A model generated the notes under the pieces. It saw only the letters and a program-made list of their open reading frames with translations. It ran no database searches and was not told the origin of the DNA. Both the position numbers and the translations under genes were made by a program. 64,000 bases of DNA from Aquiflexum balticum DSM 16537. GTDB lineage: Bacteria > Bacteroidota > Bacteroidia > Cytophagales > Cyclobacteriaceae. This document shows positions 56,511-64,000 of the stretch, one piece after another (the stretch's first letter is position 1; every line of letters starts with the position of its first letter). The stretch covers positions 186,001 to 250,000 of the forward strand of contig NZ_LT838813.1 of NCBI RefSeq assembly GCF_900176595.1, read 5' to 3'.

Positions 56511-58522
56511 TGGAAATTTTAGAGACAGTAATTCCGGAAAAATACCTTTTTGCTTTAGGATGGATGATCATCCATGCCTTATGGCAAATCGCAAGCTTGG
56601 GATTGATTTTGTGGTTGCTGCTAAAGGCATTCCAAAGTAAATCAGCCGCATTTAAATACCGCCTGAGCGTTGGCATTTTGTTTTTGGTTACCACTTTGGC
56701 TATTGGAACATTTTTTTACCATATTCAGGACCAACCATCTGCCAAAGAATTTGCATTTAACCCAACTGAAATGGATCATTTCCTTAGCCAAGGAGTCTCT
56801 GTTAATTCTTCAAATAATAACCACTATTCAGTTTGGCAATTGCTAACCAAAAGCATTGAATCTTGGATACCATACATGGTTCAATTTTGGATTTTGGGAG
56901 CAATGCTATTTTTGGTAAGATTTGGGGCATCTTTGGCGGATTTAAGAAATATAAGTATCAAAAACCATGAACAGGTTGATCCCGAATGGATGAATATTTT
57001 TCAAAGACAATTGGGTTTGCTCAATTTGAATAACCCGATAAAACTTCTGAAAACAATTCATTTGGACATGCCAGTAACTTATGGAATCTGGAAGCCGGTG
57101 ATATTGATTCCTGCAAGTTTGTTTTTCCAATTGTCTCCTGCACAACTTGAGGCAATTTTGGCCCATGAACTTTCCCACATCAAACGCTATGATTATTTGG
57201 TCAATTTACTACAGTCATTCCTCGAAGTTGTATTCTTCTTTCATCCTGTATTCTGGTGGATCAATAAAACAGCCAGGGAATTAAGAGAAAACGCCTGCGA
57301 TGATATGGCAATCAAGATGGGGATTTTGCCCAAAGACCTTGCCCATGGCCTCGCAAATGTCCTGAACCACTCCAATAAACCAGCTCCTGAAATTGCTTTG
57401 GCCGCAGCAAAGACAAAAAACCCCACATTGGATAGAATCAAAAGAATAATGGGAGTCAAAAACTCACCAATACAACCAACTACTTTAACCAGCATAACCA
57501 TGATGATTACATTATTGATTGGTGCAACCTTAATGGTCGGCGCCAGTGACAAGAAAACTGTCGAATCCTGGGAGGATTTGATGATTACAAGCCTTACATC
57601 CAAAACCATTGATAGCAATTGGGAAAATGGATTCCAAAGATTGGAACAGGATACCGTTACCATCAAAAAAGAACCAAATATTGTTGTGGATAAAACTTTA
57701 CATGAATCTCAGAGTATTCCTGAATTAGAAACTATTCAAAAAAATCTGGAAGAAAACCCTTTTAAAGAATTGGGAATGATGTTAAGGGATATGGATTTCG
57801 GTTGGGCGGAATTCAGCAATATGCCCCAGATAAAAATCGGTTCACCTCTTGTTCCACCAATGGATTTTGATAGCATTCCAACCTTGGAATTTGATGAGAA
57901 AATGTTTGAACAAATGGTACCTGATTCGGATTTTTTTAAAAATGTTCCAACTGCTGACCTACCAATGTTTGATGCGGATTTATTCAATTTCTCCTTTGAC
58001 CAAAATTTCTTCAGAAACGATACCAGTAAAATGACCAAAGAGGAAATCAGGAAATGGAAAGAGAAACACCAAGCAGAAATGGAAAAATGGGCCGAAGCTC
58101 AAAAAGAATTCCACAGCAAAATGGAGCCTAAAATGAAGGAGTTTCAGGATAAAATGAGAGAATGGGAAAAAGCCAATGAACCCAAAATGCAGGAATTCAA
58201 ACTGAAAATGGAAGAATGGCAGCAGGAGTTTCAAAATAACCTCCAACCAAAAATGGAAGAATATCAGGCCAAAATGCAGGAATGGCAAAAAGCCAATGAG
58301 CCCAAAATGAAGGAATTCGAATTAAAAATGAAAGCCTGGCAGGAAGAGAACCAACCCAAAATTGAAGAGTTCCAAAAAAAGATGGAAATCTGGCAACAAG
58401 AAAATCAGGAAAAAATGAAGGAGTTCCAGATGAAAATGCAGGAATGGCAAAAGGAAAATCAGGAAAAGATGCAACAACTGGAAAAATCCCAAAAAGAGAA
58501 AAGCAAAAAAGAAATGGATTGA
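56510..58522 (+). CDS. M56 family (BlaR1-like) membrane metallopeptidase with C-terminal repeat domain
   Basis: This is a 670-residue membrane protein. Hydrophobic segments lie near residues 15-38, 48-68, 125-145 and 333-352. Between the last two is the zinc protease core with HELSH in LAHELSHIKRYDYLVN and the downstream ligand helix ELRENACDD. No penicillin-binding sensor domain follows. Instead the part after residue 355 is acidic and then contains six repeats of about 18 residues (540-651) rich in Lys, Glu, Gln, Met and Trp. By family analogy it cleaves or inactivates the BlaI-type repressor encoded just upstream. The signal it senses is unknown. Confidence 0.9.
   Translation: MEILETVIPEKYLFALGWMIIHALWQIASLGLILWLLLKAFQSKSAAFKYRLSVGILFLVTTLAIGTFFYHIQDQPSAKEFAFNPTEMDHFLSQGVSVNSSNNNHYSVWQLLTKSIESWIPYMVQFWILGAMLFLVRFGASLADLRNISIKNHEQVDPEWMNIFQRQLGLLNLNNPIKLLKTIHLDMPVTYGIWKPVILIPASLFFQLSPAQLEAILAHELSHIKRYDYLVNLLQSFLEVVFFFHPVFWWINKTARELRENACDDMAIKMGILPKDLAHGLANVLNHSNKPAPEIALAAAKTKNPTLDRIKRIMGVKNSPIQPTTLTSITMMITLLIGATLMVGASDKKTVESWEDLMITSLTSKTIDSNWENGFQRLEQDTVTIKKEPNIVVDKTLHESQSIPELETIQKNLEENPFKELGMMLRDMDFGWAEFSNMPQIKIGSPLVPPMDFDSIPTLEFDEKMFEQMVPDSDFFKNVPTADLPMFDADLFNFSFDQNFFRNDTSKMTKEEIRKWKEKHQAEMEKWAEAQKEFHSKMEPKMKEFQDKMREWEKANEPKMQEFKLKMEEWQQEFQNNLQPKMEEYQAKMQEWQKANEPKMKEFELKMKAWQEENQPKIEEFQKKMEIWQQENQEKMKEFQMKMQEWQKENQEKMQQLEKSQKEKSKKEMD
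58127..58462 (+). repeat. 54-bp tandem repeats encoding 18-residue units in the M56 protein
   Basis: Units begin at residues 540, 558, 580, 598, 616 and 634, each with the pattern P/E-K-M-x-E-F/Y-x-x-K-M-x-x-W-x-x-x-N/F-x. Five units have 18 residues and the second has 22. A tail of 19 basic residues follows. The predicted fold is a long charged helix or coiled coil. Confidence 0.85.
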
Positions 58523-58555
58523 TTTTAGGGTTTTGATAATGTGTGCTAACCCAAG

Positions 58556-58624
58556 CCTGTCAGGTTTTTATCCCGATTTCCGTCAAATCAGCGGATATTT
58601 GAAATTAACCTGACAGGTTTTTTT
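58556..58624 (+). terminator. Terminator after the M56 gene
   Basis: CCTGTCAGGTT (58556-58566) and its exact complement AACCTGACAGG (58607-58617) could pair over a 40-nt loop, and the second arm runs into seven Ts. The second arm region is also a small palindrome, AACCTG then A then CAGGTT, able to fold alone. It is also downstream of the convergent oxidoreductase gene. Confidence 0.7.
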
Positions 58625-58681
58625 ATATGATTTTAAACAGTTTCTTATAAAATAAAGCCTCCAATTTTCAAATTCCCTCAG

Positions 58682-60091
58682 TTACATTTCCCATCCATTC
58701 CTGACAGGTTCTTGGATATATTGATCAGCCTCAGATATTCCTTTGGCTTTCATATTTTCATAATCCCATTCGATCAATTTCCCACCCAAACGTAGAGACA
58801 ATACTCCCAACAAAGTAATCTCAGTCAACCTGGATCCATATTCGAAATTGGATGAAGCTTGATCATTGTTTTTGATCGCATCAATCCACTCTTTGAAATG
58901 GCCCGGTGATCGTTTAAGGTATGGCTCGGGGGTTTTGATATTGTTTCTCAATGATTCCGGAAAAACCTGTGGTTTCCTATTTCCACCATCATTAAAAATC
59001 ACCCCTTTGGTACCGACAAACATGGAAGCCCGGCTAGGATAAACAAATCCTTTGGGAAGAGCAGGATGAAGATCAGGTTTCAAACCTCCTGAATACCAGT
59101 TGATTTTCATCGCTTTTTGTTTTCCTTTTGCAGAAAAATTGAAGTAACCTATTTCCCCATAAGGGGCGATTTTGGCATCTGAATAACCCGCGGGAAAAAC
59201 CTGCACAGTATCCGGCCTTTCCAGATCAAAAGCCCAAGTCACCGCATCCAAATCATGGCAACCAAAATCTCCCAAAGCCCCGCAGCCATAATCCCAGAAA
59301 TCCCGCCAAGTCACAGGAACATAATCCTGATGGAAGGGAACCATTTCCCTTGGACCAATCCATTGCTCCCAATCAAATCCAATCGGCATCGTGCTTTCCC
59401 CCTTTGGTAGGCCCTTCAATCCGGGAAGCCACCTCCCCGCAGGTACCCAAGCATGGCACTCTTTCACTTCCCCTATCACACCGGCCCTCAGGTATTCGAC
59501 GGTTTCCCTGATACCGTCTGCTGCATGACCTGAATTTCCCATTTGAGTAATCAAACCGGTTTCCTTTGTCACTTTGGCCACCTCGCGGGCTTCCCAAATA
59601 TTGTGGGTCAATGGTTTCTCACAGTAAACATGCTTTCCCATTTTCAAAGCCATCAAAGTGATGTAAGCATGGGTATGGTCTGGGGTAGAACAAACAATAG
59701 CATCCAAATCTTTGGATTCCTCCATCATTTTTCTAAAATCATCGTATTGGGCAAGCCTTTTGGATTCACCTTTCCCCTCATAAAAATCTTCAATCAATTC
59801 AGCCGTAGGCCCTCTACCTGCCTCCGACCGATAATAAAAATCTGCCAGATTCCAGTAATAGGCAGGGTCAGCGATGGCTGTGATATTCACATCCTCTAAT
59901 TTTAAAAATGCCTGGACATTTTGTTTCCCTTTTCCTCCTGCACCGATGATGCCAAGATTTACCTTATCGCTGGGAGCAACAAATCCCGGCCCTCCCAAAA
60001 CATGTCTGGGTACAATCATAAAACCAGCACCACTAAGTAGTGAAGCTTTGACAAAATCTCTTCTGGAAAATGGCGTTTTTTTCTTGTTCAT
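58682..60091 (-). CDS. Gfo/Idh/MocA-family oxidoreductase with Tat signal
   Basis: This is a 469-residue NAD(P)-dependent sugar-type oxidoreductase. The N-terminus has a twin-arginine signal (FSRRDFVKASLLSGAGFMIVP, about residues 8-28), so it is probably exported folded with its cofactor. Next comes the Rossmann loop GIIGAGGKGKQN at about residues 48-59, the EKPLTHN catalytic motif (conserved lysine), and the substrate domain. The likely substrate is a sugar or polyol in the periplasm, not specified by sequence. It starts 60 nt after a truncated serine hydrolase. Confidence 0.9.
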   Translation of the reverse strand: MNKKKTPFSRRDFVKASLLSGAGFMIVPRHVLGGPGFVAPSDKVNLGIIGAGGKGKQNVQAFLKLEDVNITAIADPAYYWNLADFYYRSEAGRGPTAELIEDFYEGKGESKRLAQYDDFRKMMEESKDLDAIVCSTPDHTHAYITLMALKMGKHVYCEKPLTHNIWEAREVAKVTKETGLITQMGNSGHAADGIRETVEYLRAGVIGEVKECHAWVPAGRWLPGLKGLPKGESTMPIGFDWEQWIGPREMVPFHQDYVPVTWRDFWDYGCGALGDFGCHDLDAVTWAFDLERPDTVQVFPAGYSDAKIAPYGEIGYFNFSAKGKQKAMKINWYSGGLKPDLHPALPKGFVYPSRASMFVGTKGVIFNDGGNRKPQVFPESLRNNIKTPEPYLKRSPGHFKEWIDAIKNNDQASSNFEYGSRLTEITLLGVLSLRLGGKLIEWDYENMKAKGISEADQYIQEPVRNGWEM

Positions 60092-60151
60092 GATTTGGGG
60101 ATTGTTTTGAGGTTATTTAAATATTCTTTGTGCCTTCGTGTCTTTGTGGGA

Positions 60152-60646
60152 TTATCTAATCTTCTTCGGCTTCAATTCCTCAGCATCTGCTTCGGATTTG
60201 TACCAGATGACATCCCCACTGCATGTGCCCAAACCTACCCTATGGCTCAAAAGATCTCGGATAGTTACATTTGCGCTTATCCAAGGATCGCCATACAGGG
60301 AGAAATAAGGCAGGTAATCTTTTACTTTATCGTTCCAGCCCATTTTACCCTCTTGAACCAACATACCGATTATTGCCGATGTGAAGGCTTTTGAATTGGA
60401 AGAGATGGCATCAAGGGTATTGGAATCCGGTTTCTCATTTTTTCCAACCTCTTTGGTACCATAATTCCCGGTAAAAACAAGCTGTCCATCTTTTACTATT
60501 CCAATACTGGCTCCGGGGACATCCCAATCTTGAACCATCTTCTCAAAGTAAGCATCGAGTTTTACAAAGTCAGTGGCAGTTTGCGCTTGAACCTGGTTGA
60601 AAAAAAACAGTGAAAAAACAAAAAACAGAAGTAGGTGATTTTTCAT
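60152..60646 (-). pseudogene. Truncated serine hydrolase (beta-lactamase/PBP-fold family)
   Basis: This frame encodes 164 residues from the ATG at 60646. It has a signal peptide (MKNHLLLFFVFSLFFFNQVQAQ) and the N-terminal part of a class C-type serine hydrolase, with the SxxK motif in ISSNSKAFTSA and the LLSHRVGLGTCSGD segment. The usual family length is about 450-530 residues. Here the frame stops soon after WYKSE, with the tail ADAEELKPKKIR, so the Tyr-x-Asn and Lys-Thr/Ser-Gly motifs are missing. It is probably a remnant of an internal deletion; a short secreted protein is the alternative. Confidence 0.7.
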
Positions 60647-60765
60647 AGACCGGATTTGGTATGGATTTAAGCTCAATTTAGGAATGGCTTTGGATTGTAA
60701 CAAAGAATAAACCTAAAATATAGAATACAGTAATTATAAAAGCACAATTCGGGACAAATCAATCT

Positions 60766-61452
60766 TTATAAATCGATAAACCAATTCAAACTTGTCCAAA
60801 AACTCTGACTGGGATTATTGGCCAAAAAAGAATCAATTCGGTAATCCAGACCAATTTCCACCTTATTTTTAGTGTTTATAGCATACCCAAGCAGTGGAAC
60901 CAATCTTATTTCAAGATCGTAGTTGAAATCCTGTAAACTATTGACATATTCATTGTTAAGTCTCAGATAAAATTCCTTGGGGTCCACGGATTTTCCGTTC
61001 AAAGGGATTTCGGCAGTTACTCTATATCTCAATCTAAACTCGGTTTTTTCAACCGGAGAAATGGTCTGATCAGTCAAAAAACGATGAGCCAACCTAAATC
61101 CAAACTTCCGTTTTACAATGGTATACTGCTGCGAAAACCTATGAATTATTTCTCCATCTTCAATTCTCATCAAGTATCCACCCGCTATCCTGGAATCTAA
61201 ACCAACCTTTTTGGCTGCAATCATGGAAATGTCCGTAAGCACATATTCATATTGACTAATCCTGTCTTCATTACTCCCACCACTCAAAAAAAGTTGACGG
61301 GATTCTATTCTTGAGTTAAGTGACCAATCATTCTTTAACTTTTTATTTAAATTAAAAGCTGGAAGCAATCCTGCCTCATAAGTACTTTGAGCCATAACTG
61401 TACCCCCGAAAAGAAAGCACAAAAGGAAAGGAATTAGTCTGTTAAAACTCAA
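60766..61452 (-). CDS. DUF2490-like outer-membrane protein
   Basis: This is a 228-residue protein with a signal peptide (FLLCFLFGGTVMAQ, cleavage near residue 21) and a mature part rich in alternating hydrophobic residues, consistent with a small barrel. The pattern GLLPAFNLNKKLKNDWSLNSRIESRQLF, with RLAHRFLTDQ in the middle, fits the DUF2490 family, whose function is unknown. The start is a TTG at 61450-61452, with no in-frame ATG upstream. It overlaps the end of the upstream gene by 11 nt, so the two are translated together. Confidence 0.7.
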   Translation of the reverse strand: MSFNRLIPFLLCFLFGGTVMAQSTYEAGLLPAFNLNKKLKNDWSLNSRIESRQLFLSGGSNEDRISQYEYVLTDISMIAAKKVGLDSRIAGGYLMRIEDGEIIHRFSQQYTIVKRKFGFRLAHRFLTDQTISPVEKTEFRLRYRVTAEIPLNGKSVDPKEFYLRLNNEYVNSLQDFNYDLEIRLVPLLGYAINTKNKVEIGLDYRIDSFLANNPSQSFWTSLNWFIDL

Positions 61453-62026
61453 GGTTACTACTGTTTTTAAAAATTATTTTTGACCTGGAAATTATTACCC
61501 CATCCTCATTAAACAAGTATTCAAATAGATTCACACTATTATTTGATGAGCACTTCACTATAATTTCATATCGAGTAGTTAAAGGGACAACTTTCTCAGG
61601 TATTTTTAATTTAGCAAATAATGCTTCTAGTTCCCCTGTGAATTGAATTTGAACCTTTTCAATTTTGTGTTTGGTGCAATCTTTCTGAAGTTGGGAAATG
61701 ATGGAATCCTGAAGCTTTATTGGCAACTTTTTCCATTGTAATTCGATTTCAACATCTTCAATATTTCCAAGTGAATCAAATTCTATACTATGTCTTTTTT
61801 TATCTTTCTTATATTTGGCTTCTATACTACTCCGCTCAAGGCCCTGTTCAAAATACCATTTAACCCTACTTTTTATCTTCAAAGAATCAATAAAACCCAA
61901 AGCTTTTTCAGGGACATCAATACGTTTCAGTCGACTCTCCCTTTCAAATTTTTCTTGCGCAAATAGCTTTGTGGAAGCCATCCCCAAAATCAATAATACA
62001 ATGAAGAAGTTGGTAAATTTAAACAT
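61442..62026 (-). CDS. Secreted protein of unknown function paired with the DUF2490 gene
   Basis: The ATG at 62026 gives 194 residues with a signal peptide (MFKFTNFFIVLLILGMASTKLFAQ). The alternative ATG at 62059 adds 11 residues before it. The mature protein is charged, with amphipathic helix and strand patches, and may resemble a PepSY-like fold, but I cannot assign a family. The gene overlaps the DUF2490 gene by 11 nt. Together they look like a small envelope operon. Confidence 0.7.
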   Translation of the reverse strand: MFKFTNFFIVLLILGMASTKLFAQEKFERESRLKRIDVPEKALGFIDSLKIKSRVKWYFEQGLERSSIEAKYKKDKKRHSIEFDSLGNIEDVEIELQWKKLPIKLQDSIISQLQKDCTKHKIEKVQIQFTGELEALFAKLKIPEKVVPLTTRYEIIVKCSSNNSVNLFEYLFNEDGVIISRSKIIFKNSSNLEF

Positions 62027-62285
62027 TGATTTTCTTTTTTCATTTTTAGTGAAACACATTCCCGGGCATCCAAATTATGTAGGTTTCTTCATTTCTAAGG
62101 AAAAAGAAGAATTTAAAAATAGTAAATTTAATTAAGGTTAATGTTTTTGATTTTAAACTTGATTTTTTGAAAAAAGTTGAGTTTTCCATTTTAGAGAAAT
62201 CTATTGAAGTTATCCCCCTTGGTATAGTTCACCTCATAATCAAGATTAGAAAAACTTACCTTTCAAAGGTATAAATTGAAGGAAT

Positions 62286-62867
62286 TTAGAATTTACTTTT
62301 CTCCACAAGGCCTTCGGTCAGTTTATTCAAAGCCTCGACTTTGTATTCAAAATCCCCTTTTAAGGTTTCTCTGTATTTATTGATATTTTCGACCAATTCA
62401 TTGATGTCTTCAGGGATCACTTCTTCCAAAAGTTGGCGCAAACGCTTTGCTGTAGTAGGGGATTTACCATTGGTGCTAATGGCAATTTTGACATTTCCTT
62501 TGGTCACGATTCCACCCAAATAAAAATCGCATAAATCAGGGGTATCTGCCACATTGACCAATAAATAACGCTCCTTGGCCTCATCATGAATTTGCTTATT
62601 GACAGCCTTATCATCTGTGGCCGCAATGACAATATGTTTGGCGCCAAGGTACTTTTCATGATACATATCTTCAATCAAAGTCACGTTGGGAGCGTCATGT
62701 GCCAATTTTAAAAACTCCTCATTGAAAACCTTGGAAACAGCTGTCACTTGAGCCTTGGGACTACTTTTCAGCAAAAAAGAAAGTTTCTCCGTCCCCACAA
62801 ATCCACCCCCAACCAAAAGGATGTTCAATTGATGCACTTTGAGAAAGATGGGGTAGAGAGAATTCAT
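62286..62867 (-). CDS. Precorrin-2 dehydrogenase / siroheme synthase N-terminal domain protein
   Basis: This is a 193-residue Met8p/CysG-N-like protein that oxidises precorrin-2 to sirohydrochlorin with NAD and may also insert iron. It shows the dinucleotide loop LVGGGFVGTEKLSFLL at about residues 18-33, AATDDKAVNKQIH, VADTPDLCDFYLGGI and STNGKSPTTAKRLRQLLEE. CobA-type SUMT (next gene, 247 nt upstream in transcription order) makes the precorrin-2 substrate. Together they cover the uroporphyrinogen III to siroheme branch. Confidence 0.92.
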   Translation of the reverse strand: MNSLYPIFLKVHQLNILLVGGGFVGTEKLSFLLKSSPKAQVTAVSKVFNEEFLKLAHDAPNVTLIEDMYHEKYLGAKHIVIAATDDKAVNKQIHDEAKERYLLVNVADTPDLCDFYLGGIVTKGNVKIAISTNGKSPTTAKRLRQLLEEVIPEDINELVENINKYRETLKGDFEYKVEALNKLTEGLVEKSKF

Positions 62868-63114
62868 ATTTTAGATTTTAGATCGAAGAATTAAGAATCA
62901 AAGCCTGCCCCGAGAATCGGGGAGACAAGAAACAAGATGCAAGACTTTCAAAATACCATTGAAAAATGATAGAAATAAATTGAAATATTTTGAGCTATTT
63001 CTTGCCATTTGGTTCCTTAATTTTTCTTAAAACCTATTGAAATTGTATTTCAATAATGCCTATTCTAAAATTATATCAGGGATTATATTTCAATATATTT
63101 TGCGAAGCATATTT

Positions 63115-63888
63115 CTACCTTATTTCCAAACTGACCACTTCCTGATAAATATCCCTCAACATATAACTTTCCCTGACCACTTCTCCGGCGATGATGATGG
63201 CCGGGGCAGTAATTCCAGAGGATTTGGCTTTGGCCTGTATATCCTGTATTGTTCCGGCTACAATCTTTTCTTCTTTGGTTGTTCCGCTTTGGATAATGGC
63301 AATTGGAAGTTCTGCCTTTCCGGCATTCAGATAACTTTCTACGATCTCCGGAAGCTTTTTGGTTCCCATCAATATCACAACTGTTGCAGTAGATTGGGCA
63401 GCTATGGCAATATCCCGTGAAAGTTCACTATTGGTAGTAGTTGCAGTAATGACCCAAAAACTTTCTGAAACTCCACGCTTGGTTACCGGAATACCTACTG
63501 ATCCTGGGACCGCGATAGCAGATGTAATGCCGGGCACCACTTCCGTAGTGATTCCGAAGGCTTCTATGTAATCAATTTCCTCGGAACCCCTACCAAATAC
63601 AAAAGGATCTCCTCCCTTTAGCCTCACCACATGTCCGAGTTTCAAAGCATATTCCACGCATAGCCTATTGGTCTCATCCTGTGGGCAACTGTGTTTCCCC
63701 ACTCTTTTACCCACAAATATTTTGATGGCTTGGGCAGGTGCATGCTTGAGTAGTGACTTGTCAATAAGTGCATCATATAGAACAACATCTGCTTTGTTCA
63801 ATGCCAAAACTGCCTTCAATGTAATCAATTCGGGATCACCGGGTCCCGCACCCACAAGGGTAACTTTTGGTTTTACTTTCTGTATCAT
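63115..63888 (-). CDS. cobA: Uroporphyrinogen-III C-methyltransferase
   Basis: SUMT methylates uroporphyrinogen III twice with SAM to make precorrin-2. The 257-residue protein has the VGAGPGDPELITLKA loop at about residues 12-26, YDALIDKSLL, VRLKGGDPFVFGRGSEE, the VVPGITSAIAVPGSVGIPVTKRG segment, and ATTVVILMGTKKL-type SAM contacts. It overlaps the stop of the next gene upstream by 4 nt (ATGA), so the two are one operon. A siroheme role fits the neighbouring precorrin-2 dehydrogenase gene. Confidence 0.95.
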   Translation of the reverse strand: MIQKVKPKVTLVGAGPGDPELITLKAVLALNKADVVLYDALIDKSLLKHAPAQAIKIFVGKRVGKHSCPQDETNRLCVEYALKLGHVVRLKGGDPFVFGRGSEEIDYIEAFGITTEVVPGITSAIAVPGSVGIPVTKRGVSESFWVITATTTNSELSRDIAIAAQSTATVVILMGTKKLPEIVESYLNAGKAELPIAIIQSGTTKEEKIVAGTIQDIQAKAKSSGITAPAIIIAGEVVRESYMLRDIYQEVVSLEIR

Positions 63889-64000
63889 GCCGTTACCTCC
63901 TTTTCTCTAAATGCACTGATTGCCTCAAAAACCTGAACTGCATCCCCAAAATATTGCCTAGCGAAATCCTCTGTCGGTTCATTGTTTTGGATCTGATAGG
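63885..64000 (-). CDS. C-terminal fragment of an unidentified protein, cut by the window end
   Basis: About 38 codons are visible, reading YQIQNNEPTEDFARQYF and then GDAVQVFEAISAFREKEVTA before the stop at 63885. The stop overlaps the cobA start by 4 nt, so the genes are translationally coupled. In this context a siroheme-dependent nitrite or sulfite reductase, or its HEPN-like tail, is plausible, but the fragment alone does not identify it. Confidence 0.55.
   Translation of the reverse strand, partial: YQIQNNEPTEDFARQYFGDAVQVFEAISAFREKEVTA

Noticed and set aside
62264-62271. TACCTTTG on the minus strand near the end of the precorrin-2 dehydrogenase gene as a promoter for the DUF2490 pair
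   Set aside because: It lacks a -33 element at the right spacing and would leave a leader of more than 200 nt.
63036-63054. AT-rich palindrome downstream of cobA as a terminator or operator
   Set aside because: The 8-bp AT stem has no U tract and no known binding site pattern, so it may be chance.

Overview
The window looks like part of a Bacteroidota chromosome, most likely Cytophagales and plausibly Cyclobacteriaceae (inference from protein style; no search was run). Supporting signs are repeated promoters of the Bacteroidota type (TTTG, 19-20 nt, TAnnTTTG), weak or absent Shine-Dalgarno sequences, several TTG starts, rpsJ attached to rpsL-rpsG-fusA, a DUF3467 gene beside rpoC, and an FtsZ with a long acidic linker. 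It is mostly core genome, with a looser accessory stretch after about 43.6 kb. I see no rRNA, CRISPR array, insertion sequence, prophage or replication origin.

Region 1 (1-20.8 kb, almost all minus strand) is the translation and transcription block. In transcription order it holds tRNA-Tyr, tRNA-Gly, tRNA-Thr and tuf; then tRNA-Trp, secE, nusG, rplK, rplA, rplJ, rplL, rpoB and rpoC; then a DUF3467 gene; then rpsL, rpsG, fusA and rpsJ; then rplC, rplD, rplW, rplB, rpsS, rplV and rpsC (cut by the window start). Four promoters with the same architecture and several hairpin terminators divide the block into transcription units.

Region 2 (20.8-27.9 kb) is mixed: an M1 aminopeptidase lipoprotein, a stand-alone biotin carrier protein, pyrH-frr, two adjacent purine nucleoside phosphorylases that differ at the base-recognition residue (Asn versus Asp), and an FMN reductase.

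Region 3 (27.9-43.3 kb, minus strand) is an uninterrupted division and cell wall cluster: mraZ, rsmH, ftsL, ftsI (with PASTA), murE, mraY, murD, ftsW, murG, murC, ftsQ, ftsA and ftsZ. murF and ddl are missing from it. Upstream of mraZ lie three 10-bp MraZ-box repeats that occupy the position of the -33 promoter element.

Region 4 (43.6-64 kb) is accessory or metabolic: a TlpA-like thioredoxin lipoprotein, a polyprenyl diphosphate synthase, a phospholipid pair (acyltransferase and gpsA), an APC permease, an outer-membrane-like protein, an ABC-F ATPase, a hicB-hicA toxin-antitoxin pair, a YpdA-like flavoprotein with an NRDE protein, a BlaI/M56 regulatory pair, a Tat-exported oxidoreductase, a truncated serine hydrolase, a DUF2490 pair, and siroheme synthesis genes at the right edge. 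The most striking regulatory structure is the blaI promoter, where two 16-bp operator copies flank the -7 element. The M56 sensor protein it controls ends in a run of 18-residue coiled-coil repeats.
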